Positions 42,776-50,398 of a DNA stretch of 63,427 nucleotides are shown here, piece by piece. Made by a program: the position numbers and the translations under genes. The notes beneath the pieces were generated by a model. That model made no database searches. It worked only from the letters and a program-made list of their open reading frames with translations, and was not told the origin of the DNA. This DNA comes from Paraplanobispora siamensis (lineage in GTDB: Bacteria; Actinomycetota; Actinomycetes; Streptosporangiales; Streptosporangiaceae). Position 1 is the stretch's first letter. The number at the start of each line of letters is the position of its first letter. The stretch spans positions 1-63,427 of the forward strand of contig NZ_BOOJ01000077.1 of assembly GCF_016863175.1 (NCBI RefSeq), written 5' to 3'.

Positions 42776-43099
42776 GTGACCCGGGACTGGCGGGACAAGC
42801 TCGACGCCCGCGGCCGGCACCTGCTGTCCGGCGGGCACCTCGCCGGGGCGGTCGAACTCCTCGTGCTCACCGACGGGCCGCCGGGCCCAGCGCAGCGGTC
42901 CGCGCTGGCGGAGGCGGGCTTCCACGCCCGCCCCGCCGGCGGAAGCGTCCTCCCGGGCCGGGTCGAGGGGGCCGCGGCGCTGCGGCGGGTGGCGGAGCTG
43001 CCCTTCGTGCTGCGGATCGAGCCGACCCGCCGTACCCACCCGGAGCGGCCGGGCCCGGAGGCGAACGCCGAGGACGCCGGCGGTCACGACCACCCCTAG
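42776..43099 (+). CDS. Small protein resembling a subtilase prodomain
   Basis: A 107-residue protein: VELLVLTDGPPGPAQRSALA, EAGFHARPAGGSVLPGRV and ALRRVAELPFVLRIEPTRR. The pattern of strand, helix, strand then helix ending in PFVLRIEP parallels the inhibitor_I9-like N-terminal part of the next gene (VDRLERLAAHPAVERVEASR). I infer a stand-alone prodomain-like chaperone or inhibitor for the subtilase; no database comparison was possible. GTG 42776 is 5 nt after GGGGAGG; GTG 42773 is too close. The tail is acidic with His-Asp-His-Pro. Confidence 0.65.
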   Translation: MTRDWRDKLDARGRHLLSGGHLAGAVELLVLTDGPPGPAQRSALAEAGFHARPAGGSVLPGRVEGAAALRRVAELPFVLRIEPTRRTHPERPGPEANAEDAGGHDHP

Positions 43100-43144
43100 A
43101 GACAGGCAGCGGGAACAGGAAACGGGAACAGGCAGGGGAGCATC

Positions 43145-45829
43145 ATGAGCACACTCGACGTCCGCCTCCGGCACCTCCTGCGCACGGTCGCCGAACGGCC
43201 GGACCGGCCGCCGGCCGAGGCGCCGCCGCTGGCCGAACGCGTCGGCTGGCGGAGCGGGGACGGCACGGGGACGGTGGACGTGCTCATCCGCGCCGCGGGC
43301 ACCGGATGGGGGGAGCTCGCGGAGGAGGTGTCCCGCCTGTCCCCGGCCCTGTCCCCGGTCCCCTCCCCTGCGCCGCACCCGGACAGGGGCGCCGGCGTGT
43401 ACGCCGCCCGGGTGCCGGTCGACCGGCTCGAACGGCTGGCCGCGCACCCGGCGGTCGAACGCGTGGAGGCCTCCCGCCCGCTGTTCCCCGAGCTGAACGT
43501 CTCCCGGTGCGACGTCCGGGCCGAGATGTTCATCGACGGCGAGACGGGTCCCATCCGCGGCAAGAAGACGATCATCGCGATCATCGACTCGGGCATCGAC
43601 TACACCCACCCCTCCTTCCGGCACGCCGACGGCAGCTCGCGCGTCCTGTACCTGTGGGACCAGGCCGCGCCGACCGCGCCCGGCGGCGCCGTCCCCTACG
43701 GCGTGGAGTACGTCAAGGCGGACCTCGACAAGGCGCTGATCGACGGCGACCCCCTGCAGGTGGTGCCGCACAAGGACGACGAGACGGGCCACGGCACGCA
43801 CGTGGCGGGCATCGCCGCCGGTGACGAGAGCGGCTTCGGCGGGGACTACTCGGGGATCGCACCGGAGGCGGACCTCGTCGTCGTGGCCCTGGCCGGAGAT
43901 CCCGGCGGCTCGCTGGGCCGCTCCGCCCAGCTGGTCGAGGCGGTGGACTACGCCGTACGGCGGGCGGAGGGGCACCCGGTCGCCGTCAACATCAGTCAGG
44001 GCATGAACGGCGGCGGCCACTGCGGCGAGACGCTCGTGGAGCGGGCGCTGGACGACCTCGCCCGGCGTCCCGGCGTGGCGATCGTGAAGTCCGCCGGCAA
44101 CGAGCGGCGATGGGACGTCCACGCCGGGGGCGTGATCGGCCAGGGCGAGACGGTCTCCCTCGACGTGCTCGTCCGGCCGGGCAACCGGCAGGACGACATC
44201 ATCGAGATCTGGTTCCCGGGACGGGACCGCCTCGACGTCGGCGTCGTGCCGCCGAGCGGGTCCGCCTCCGCGACCGCCGCCCCCGGGCAGCGGCGGCTGT
44301 TCACCACCGACCGCGGCAACCTGGTCACGATCGACAGCGAGGAGGACTCGGCCGGGACCGGCGACACCTCGACCACGGTCATCTTGACCGCCGGGGACGC
44401 GGCGGAACTCGAGGCCGGCCGCTGGCGCCTGGTCCTGTACGGCGACGCCGTACACGAGGGCCGCTACGACGCGTGGATCGAACGGGCGCCGCGGACCGGG
44501 CCCGGGGCCGCCGAGCAGAGCCGCTTCGCCCCGGGCTCCGCCGACCCGTCCCGCACCGTCTCCATCCCCGGCACCGCCCGCCGTGTGATCACGGTGGCCT
44601 CCTACATGATCCGGCCCTCGGGCGCGTTCGACCCCGCCTCCCTGGGCGGGCTGTCGGACTTCAGCAGCGCGGGCCCCACCCGGTTCGGCGACCGCAAGCC
44701 CGACCTGGCGGCCCCCGGTGAGATCATCACCTCCGCCCGGTGCTGGAACAGCGCCCGCCTCCCCCAGCCGGACGGCGACCACACCCTGATGGCGGGCACC
44801 AGCATGGCCGCCCCGCACGTCTGCGGAGCCGCGGCGCTCATCCTGTCCCAGCGGCCGGAGCTCACCGGCGAGCAGGTCGGGCAGATCCTCGCGCGGTCCG
44901 CGCGCCGGGACGGCCCGAGCGCCGCCGCGCCCGACGACGCGTGGGGCGCGGGCAAACTGGACGCCGCGGCGGCCGTGGCCCTGGGCCGGACGACCGCGTT
45001 CCCCCGGATCCTGGAGGTCGGCGTCACGGGCTCCACGCTCACCTGGGAGACCGACACGGACACGACCTGGAGCGTCCGCTTCCACACCGTGCCCGGACGG
45101 CTCGTCCTGGGCAGGGCGCTCGGCGGGCGGACCGGGAACTCCCCCGGCAGACGGCACGAGGTGGACCTGTCGGCACTCGACCCCGGTGTCTACGCGTGCG
45201 AGATCGTGGTCTTCTCCCCCGACGGGTTCTGGACCCGCGACGACAACGCGGGCCGCTCCCACCTCGTCCCCGTCGGCGTCCCCGTCGGCGTCCCCCTCGG
45301 TCTCCCGGCCGGTGTCGCGGAAGCCGGCGAACGGGCACCGCAGGGGGATGACGTCGTCCCCGCCGGTGCGCCGGTCGCGGAGAGCGCGCCGGACGCCGGC
45401 CCCGGCGACGACCTGAAGCTGATCAAGGGGATCGGGCCCAAGGCCGCCGACCTGCTGCGTGAGGCGGGGATCATCCGTTTCGCGGATCTGGCCGCCCGGT
45501 CCGCCGAGGAGGTGGCCTCGCTCACCGAGGGCATCGGCATCGGCCCCGAGAAGATCGTCAGGCAGGACTGGATCGGCCAGGCCGCGGCGCTCGCCGCCGC
45601 GGAGGAGGACCGGCCCGCCGCCTCCGCCCCGCCCGGGCGCGTCCACCGCCAGTCGTTCACCCTGGCGATCACGGTGGACGCGCGGACGCGGGAGGCGCTG
45701 GCCTGCGAGGTGTCGCACCACCAGACCGGCGACGCCAGGAGCGTCCGGGGCTGGGACCTCGGTGAGATCCTCGCCTTCATCGAGGAGCGCGGCGACCTGC
45801 GCCTGGGAGACGGTCCCGGCGGAACGTGA
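43145..45829 (+). CDS. Subtilase (S8) with C-terminal helix-hairpin-helix domain
   Basis: An 894-residue serine protease lacking a signal peptide, so probably cytoplasmic. Residues ~40-118 resemble a prodomain. The catalytic triad is intact: Asp148 (IIAIIDSGIDYTHPSF), His216 (ETGHGTHVAGIAAG) and Ser553 (MAGTSMAAPHVCGAAAL); VKSAGNERR gives the oxyanion Asn. An insert domain lies between His and Ser (EIWFPGRDRLDVGVVPPSG). Residues ~755-815 are a helix-hairpin-helix module (DLKLIKGIGPKAADLLREAG, ADLAARSAEEVASL) like those that bind DNA non-specifically. A last ~60-residue domain follows (FTLAITVDARTREALACEVS). Third in the operon; ends at a perfect hairpin. Confidence 0.92.
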   Translation: MSTLDVRLRHLLRTVAERPDRPPAEAPPLAERVGWRSGDGTGTVDVLIRAAGTGWGELAEEVSRLSPALSPVPSPAPHPDRGAGVYAARVPVDRLERLAAHPAVERVEASRPLFPELNVSRCDVRAEMFIDGETGPIRGKKTIIAIIDSGIDYTHPSFRHADGSSRVLYLWDQAAPTAPGGAVPYGVEYVKADLDKALIDGDPLQVVPHKDDETGHGTHVAGIAAGDESGFGGDYSGIAPEADLVVVALAGDPGGSLGRSAQLVEAVDYAVRRAEGHPVAVNISQGMNGGGHCGETLVERALDDLARRPGVAIVKSAGNERRWDVHAGGVIGQGETVSLDVLVRPGNRQDDIIEIWFPGRDRLDVGVVPPSGSASATAAPGQRRLFTTDRGNLVTIDSEEDSAGTGDTSTTVILTAGDAAELEAGRWRLVLYGDAVHEGRYDAWIERAPRTGPGAAEQSRFAPGSADPSRTVSIPGTARRVITVASYMIRPSGAFDPASLGGLSDFSSAGPTRFGDRKPDLAAPGEIITSARCWNSARLPQPDGDHTLMAGTSMAAPHVCGAAALILSQRPELTGEQVGQILARSARRDGPSAAAPDDAWGAGKLDAAAAVALGRTTAFPRILEVGVTGSTLTWETDTDTTWSVRFHTVPGRLVLGRALGGRTGNSPGRRHEVDLSALDPGVYACEIVVFSPDGFWTRDDNAGRSHLVPVGVPVGVPLGLPAGVAEAGERAPQGDDVVPAGAPVAESAPDAGPGDDLKLIKGIGPKAADLLREAGIIRFADLAARSAEEVASLTEGIGIGPEKIVRQDWIGQAAALAAAEEDRPAASAPPGRVHRQSFTLAITVDARTREALACEVSHHQTGDARSVRGWDLGEILAFIEERGDLRLGDGPGGT

Positions 45830-45841
45830 TCCCGGGCCGGG

Positions 45842-45880
45842 GACCGGCGGGGCCGCCGGGGGCGGGCGGCCCCGCCGGTC
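45842..45880. terminator. Bidirectional terminator between subtilase and SARP genes
   Basis: Perfect 16-bp stem GACCGGCGGGGCCGCC (45842-45857) with GGCGGCCCCGCCGGTC (45865-45880), 7-nt loop, between convergent genes. Confidence 0.92.
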
Positions 45881-45919
45881 GGATCGCCCGGTGTCTCCGG
45901 GTCGCCCTTCACCCGCCGG

Positions 45920-48379
45920 TCAGATCGCCCGGTGCCGGAGTACGGCCTCGTACAGGCGGTCCGTCTCGGGATCCGGCGTCATGCCGAGGACCGCGTCGAG
46001 CTCCCGCCTGCACAGCTCGTACTGCGCGGCCGCCCGGTGCGGCTGGTTCTGCCGGGCGTAGCAGCGCATCAGGAGGCGGTGCGCCGCCTCCCGGCAGGGG
46101 TCGCGCACCAGGAGGCGGCGGCAGGCGTCGGCGCACGCCGCGTACGCCCCCGCCTCCAGGTAGAGGCCGGCGAGGCTCTCCGTCAGGTCGAGGTGGGCCG
46201 CGCTCAGCCGCTCGCGTTCCGGCATGACCCAGGTCACGTACGGCGAGTCCTCCAGCAGCTCCCCGGAGTACAGCGCGAGGGCCGCCTCGTGACGGCCGAT
46301 CGCCCCCTGCAGGTCGCCCGTCTGCCGGAGCCGGACCGCCTCGGCGCGCCCGGCCATGAACTCCTCGGTGTCCAGCCGGACGTCGAGACCCGCGGCCAGG
46401 GAGTAGCCCTCCCGCTCGTAGACGACCACCGGCGAGCCGGTGACCTTCCTGAGGTCCCCGCGCAGGCTGTACAGCACCGCGTTGAGCCGGTTGCGCGCCG
46501 ACGCCTCGGGGACCCCGGGCCAGAAGACGTCAGTCAGCGTGTCCCGCCGTACCGGCTTGGGATGCCGCAGCAGAAGGAATTCGAGGACCGCCCGGCCCAG
46601 ATGCCCCGACCAGCCCGTCACCTGACGTCCCCCGACCGTCAGCCGCAGGCCGCCCAGTAGTCGCGCCCGCACGACGACTCCCCCGCCGACTCCCCCACCG
46701 ACTCCCCCGACTTCCCCGACTCCCTCACTGTCGCCCTCGCCCGCGCCTCCGCCGGCATCGTCCTCGGTGCGCTCCGGCGGCGCCTGCGCGACGTGTCCCG
46801 TCACGGGTCCGGCGACCGGCTCCGCGGCGGCCCCGGCCCACGCCGCCTCGCTCCCCGTCGCGGGCGGGCTGCCGTCCGTCGTCACGGCGGGCCCGGCGTA
46901 CGGGATCGTCTCACCGGTCCACGCGGGAGAGGCGGCCTGCTCCGCGGGGGAAGGGGGATCGCAGGGCAGGCTCGCCGCCTCGGCCACCCGCAGGAGCAGG
47001 CGCATGCGCCGTTCCGTCGAGCGGGTCCACCGGGCGCGCCGGGCGAGACGGAGGGCGTGGGCGAGGTGCTCGGGCGCGCCCCGCCCGCCCTCGGGGGCGA
47101 GCTGACGGGCCCGTTTCCCGGCGGCCAGGGCCGCCCCGAACCTGCCGTTCATCAGCGCCGCACGGACCTCGTTCCACAGCGCCCCGCCGTCCTGCCCCGC
47201 CGCGTCCCGGGCCGTCTCCCGGTCCAGCTCCGCCAGGACCGGATAGCGGGCGAGGACCGCGCGGGGAACCCCGGTCAGGCGGTGCCCGAGGGCGCGGGGC
47301 CGTCCGCCGGACCCGAGCTCTCCGGCCGTCTCCGCCACCAGCGCCGCGCCGATCTCGAAGGCGCCCGCGCCCAGGCAGAGATCGACCGCCTCCTCGTAGG
47401 CGCGTTCTCCCTCCAGCTCGCCCACCAGCCGGGTCAGCCGGTCGCGGAAGGCCTCGTCCCCGCGCACCCTGATCGCGCGGAGCGCGGTGGCCCACAGGGG
47501 CTGCATGCGGTACCAGCCGCCGGAGAGCGGCTGCCACCACGGCTCACGCTCGGGATCGCGGAGCGCGGGGCGCAGGGCGGGCAGCCCGCCGTGGGCGTAG
47601 CCCAGGCGCGCCGCCAGGACGACGGCGTGCAGCCGTACGGCGTCGGCCCCGTGCAGCAGCCTCGTGCAGATCCCGGCGATGAGGCCGTTGAGGTCGGCCG
47701 CGCGCCAGAGGCAGGTCTCCAGGGCGCCGCCGTCGCGGTCCCGCAGCGCCCGCAGGACGGAGTCGACGACGGCCGCCCTGCCGCCGGTCACCTCGACGAG
47801 CCGGGCGACGCTCTCACCGGGGAGGGGGCAGCCGAGCTGTCCGGCGGCCTCCATCGCCGCCGTGACCCCGACCGCCAGGTCCGCGGCCCCGGTCCCGGCA
47901 CCGCCCAGACGCGAGAGCAGCACCAGCTCCTCTCCCACCACCGGCCTCGCGGACCGGTCGAGGGCCCATCCCACCGCCGGCTGGATGACCGCGGTACCGG
48001 TCCGCGGCGCATCCCGTACGGCGTCGGCCCGCTCCGAGCCCGGCACGCCGCCGGTCCGCGCGGCGCCGAGCGCCGCACCGGCCTCCGCGGCGTCCGGCGC
48101 GTCACCGGCCGGCGCCGGGTCCGGTACGGGGCCGCCCGGGGACGGAGGACTCGCCGCGACGAGCCTGGTCAGACCGGCGGGCTCGATCTCGTGGGGCTCG
48201 GGCCGGATCCACCGGAGCCGGGGGTCCCGGCCGAGGAGGTCGGCGGCGAGCCGCGCCTCGACGAGGTAGCCCTCCGGGGCGACGATGTCGTGCCGTGCTC
48301 CGCAGGCCGGCCCCTCCAGCGCGACCTGTACCGGCCAGCGCAGTTCCGGGAGCGGCACGGCCACCTTGCCGAGAAGCAT
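45920..48379 (-). CDS. SARP-like regulator with C-terminal wHTH-BTAD
   Basis: An 819-residue regulator with domains in reversed order. Residues ~1-600 are an uncharacterised region: a short beta part (VPLPELRWPVQVALEGPACG), a Pro/Ala-rich linker, then helical repeats (LWRAADLNGLIAGICTRLLH, ALRAIRVRGDEAFRDRLTRL). A low-complexity Gly/Val spacer follows. The final ~240 residues hold a winged helix (ARLLGGLRLTVGGRQVTGWS, RNRLNAVLYSLRGDLRKVTG) and a BTAD domain (LAGLYLEAGAYAACADACRR, YELCRRELDAVLGMTPDPE). ATG 48379 has GGAGGT 5 nt upstream, cutting off a long spurious N-terminal extension. It faces the subtilase operon across a terminator, so it may control it. Confidence 0.83.
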   Translation of the reverse strand: MLLGKVAVPLPELRWPVQVALEGPACGARHDIVAPEGYLVEARLAADLLGRDPRLRWIRPEPHEIEPAGLTRLVAASPPSPGGPVPDPAPAGDAPDAAEAGAALGAARTGGVPGSERADAVRDAPRTGTAVIQPAVGWALDRSARPVVGEELVLLSRLGGAGTGAADLAVGVTAAMEAAGQLGCPLPGESVARLVEVTGGRAAVVDSVLRALRDRDGGALETCLWRAADLNGLIAGICTRLLHGADAVRLHAVVLAARLGYAHGGLPALRPALRDPEREPWWQPLSGGWYRMQPLWATALRAIRVRGDEAFRDRLTRLVGELEGERAYEEAVDLCLGAGAFEIGAALVAETAGELGSGGRPRALGHRLTGVPRAVLARYPVLAELDRETARDAAGQDGGALWNEVRAALMNGRFGAALAAGKRARQLAPEGGRGAPEHLAHALRLARRARWTRSTERRMRLLLRVAEAASLPCDPPSPAEQAASPAWTGETIPYAGPAVTTDGSPPATGSEAAWAGAAAEPVAGPVTGHVAQAPPERTEDDAGGGAGEGDSEGVGEVGGVGGGVGGGVVVRARLLGGLRLTVGGRQVTGWSGHLGRAVLEFLLLRHPKPVRRDTLTDVFWPGVPEASARNRLNAVLYSLRGDLRKVTGSPVVVYEREGYSLAAGLDVRLDTEEFMAGRAEAVRLRQTGDLQGAIGRHEAALALYSGELLEDSPYVTWVMPERERLSAAHLDLTESLAGLYLEAGAYAACADACRRLLVRDPCREAAHRLLMRCYARQNQPHRAAAQYELCRRELDAVLGMTPDPETDRLYEAVLRHRAI

Positions 48380-48528
48380 GCCGGACCTCCAGACGAGAAT
48401 CGCGACGTTGAGATGTCCCGTCCCGCACCGGCGCGACCACCCACCTTCCCGGGCGCCCCGCGGCGGCCGACCCTCGAATCTAGCCCTCGCCGCCGCGCCG
48501 TACCTCGGGAACCGACCTAGGGATTCCC

Positions 48529-49383
48529 CTAAGCCCGTTCCTTGGCGCCGCGCATCAGGCCGTGGCAGGCGATGGCGGCGGCCGCCACCACGTTGAGGGA
48601 GTCGACGCCCAGGCCCATCGCCGCCGGGCTCATCGGGATGCACACGGACTCGTCGGCCTCGTGCAGCCAGCGGGAGGAGAGCCCGTCCCCCTCCGAGCCC
48701 AGCAGCAGCGCCACCCGCTCCCCCATGACGGCCTCGTCCAGCGGGACGGAGGACTGGTCGGGGGTGAGCGCCAGGGTCCGGAAGCCCGCGGCGCGCAGTT
48801 CCGCCAGACCGTCGTACCAGTTGGTCATCCGCGCGTACGGGATCGCGAAGACCGCGCCCATGGAGACCTTCACCGCCCTGCGGTATAGGGGGTCGGCGCA
48901 GCGGGGCGAGAGGATCACGGCCTCGACGCCCAGGGCGGCGGCGCAGCGGAAGATCGCACCCACGTTGCCGTGGTCGACGAGGTCCTCCAGGACCAGGACG
49001 CGCCGGGGGGCCGCCCCGCCCGCTTCCCCGCCCTCCGGAAGGGCGCCCGCCCCGCGCAGGATCTCCGTCACCGAGGGCAGCGCCCGCCGTTCCATCGAGG
49101 CCAGCGCGCCGCGGTGCACGGGGAACCCGGCGACGGCGTCCATGACCTCGTCGTCCACCACGTGGACGCGGTCGCCGAGCCCGTCGAGGACGTCGGCCAG
49201 GGAGGTCACCCAGCGACGGGTCAGCAGCACCGAGCGGACCGGGTAGCCGGCGGCGACCGCCCGGCGGATCACCTTCTCCCCCTCGGCGATGAAGAGGCCG
49301 TGCTCGGCCTCCAGGCTCTTGCGGAGTTCGACGTCGCGCAGGTTGGCGTAGTCGGCCAGGCCGGGATGCGGGGCGTTAGACAC
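48529..49383 (-). CDS. TrmH/SpoU family RNA 2'-O-methyltransferase
   Basis: A 284-residue SPOUT methyltransferase for tRNA or rRNA ribose. The N-terminal substrate-binding domain has LFIAEGEKVIRRAVAAGYPV and VLLTRRWV. The knotted SAM domain has VLVLEDLVDHGNVGAIFRCA (motif 1 Asn and Arg), ALLLGSEGDGLS (motif 2) and IPMSPAAMGLGVDSLNVVAA (motif 3, with the key Ser-Leu-Asn). The target nucleotide cannot be read. GTG 49383 overlaps the end of the DUF4184 gene by 8 bp, so the pair is coupled. Confidence 0.92.
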   Translation of the reverse strand: MSNAPHPGLADYANLRDVELRKSLEAEHGLFIAEGEKVIRRAVAAGYPVRSVLLTRRWVTSLADVLDGLGDRVHVVDDEVMDAVAGFPVHRGALASMERRALPSVTEILRGAGALPEGGEAGGAAPRRVLVLEDLVDHGNVGAIFRCAAALGVEAVILSPRCADPLYRRAVKVSMGAVFAIPYARMTNWYDGLAELRAAGFRTLALTPDQSSVPLDEAVMGERVALLLGSEGDGLSSRWLHEADESVCIPMSPAAMGLGVDSLNVVAAAAIACHGLMRGAKERA

Positions 49384-50149
49384 CTTCGAATACTGCCACG
49401 GTCTTCCTGAAGCGCCACGTCACGGCGTAGGCGAGCAGCCCGAGGGAGCAGCCTGCCATCGCCCCGGCGCCCAGCCGGGTGACCACGGCGGAGGGGCTGT
49501 CCGGCGGGAACAGCAGCGGCCAGGCCGCCGCCCCCAGCAGGGTCGCGACGGCGGTCGCCGCCAGGACACGGCGCCGGGTCCGGCCGGACATGGCCAGGCG
49601 GGCGGGCACCGGCTGGGGCTCCATGCGGATCAGCGCCCGCCGGGCCCACCAGATCACGAGGGCCAGGCCTGCGAGCGTGGACAGGTACTGGAGCACGCGG
49701 AACACCGGCAGCAGCCCGGCCACCCGGACGTCCAGCCAGTGCCAGCCCCAGATGGACGAGCTGTAGGAGTGGGTGAAGGAGTCCCAGGCCATGTGGGTGA
49801 ACGCCCCGGCGACGCCTCCGGCGAGCACGGCGGGCAGGCGGCGCACGCCGTACCGGCCGGGAGCCAGACCGGCCGCGCGACCGGCCAGGGAGGCGGGCAG
49901 CAGCGCGGTCAGCGGCTCACGCAGGAGGCCGTGGAAGACGACCATGAGCAGCACGACGGCCACCGGCGCCAGGGTCAGCACGCCTACCGCCGAGTGCCAG
50001 ATCCGGTAGTCGGGCAGGAACGGCAGGAAGATGGGCAGGTCGGGCACCATCGCGCCCAGCGCCAGCGCCCACGGATCGAGCAGGCGGCGCATCCGCTCCG
50101 AAGAGACGAGCGGCAGCACCGCGGCGATGTGACTGGGCGTGAACGGCAC
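49376..50149 (-). CDS. DUF4184 membrane protein
   Basis: A 257-residue membrane protein. The N-terminal MPFTPSHIAAVLPL is the DUF4184 signature, followed by LDPWALALGAMVPDLPIFLP, FTHMAWDSFTHSY, where the His and Asp resemble the metal-binding residues of the YdjM/PAP2-like hydrolase group, and helices VAVVLLMVVFHGLL, LAGLALVIWWARRAL and VLAATAVATLLGAAAWPLLF. Function is unknown. It is the promoter-proximal gene of a leftward pair with the RNA methyltransferase. Confidence 0.85.
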   Translation of the reverse strand: MPFTPSHIAAVLPLVSSERMRRLLDPWALALGAMVPDLPIFLPFLPDYRIWHSAVGVLTLAPVAVVLLMVVFHGLLREPLTALLPASLAGRAAGLAPGRYGVRRLPAVLAGGVAGAFTHMAWDSFTHSYSSSIWGWHWLDVRVAGLLPVFRVLQYLSTLAGLALVIWWARRALIRMEPQPVPARLAMSGRTRRRVLAATAVATLLGAAAWPLLFPPDSPSAVVTRLGAGAMAGCSLGLLAYAVTWRFRKTVAVFEGV

Positions 50150-50239
50150 GGCTTCCCCCCGATCCGGCGACTGGTCCCCCGATGCAGCCTACGCGGCGGG
50201 GGATCCCGCGCCGCGGCCCCCGTCTCCGTCTCATCTCAT

Positions 50240-50398
50240 GAGACACAGGCATTCACTACCGCTACGTAGAGTGATAACAGCACCAAAAGAGATGTTTTGC
50301 CACACTAAGCCTTCCCAGTACAGTTCCGTGAATATTGCGGTTTACCTCTAGGTAGGGTGACCCGCTAGCTTCATGACATCGACACCGAAGAGGGCATC
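50240..50398 (+). promoter_or_regulatory. A+T-rich control region upstream of the VWA gene
   Basis: This stretch has much lower GC than its neighbours (aatattgcggtttacc and gagatgttttgcc). It contains the dyads CTACGTAG and ACCTCTAGGT (50344-50353). A TTTACC/TAGCTT pair (50341-50346, 50366-50371) could be a promoter but the spacing is 19 bp. AGAGGG precedes GTG 50399. It likely serves both flanking divergent units. Confidence 0.45.

Noticed and set aside
42716-45721. A 1001-codon open frame antisense to the subtilase
   Set aside because: Same reason: no domains, composition of a shadow frame, and the sense strand has an intact catalytic triad.
35513-48379. Secondary-metabolite cluster implied by two SARP-type regulators
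   Set aside because: No synthase, NRPS, PKS or tailoring gene set lies near either regulator.
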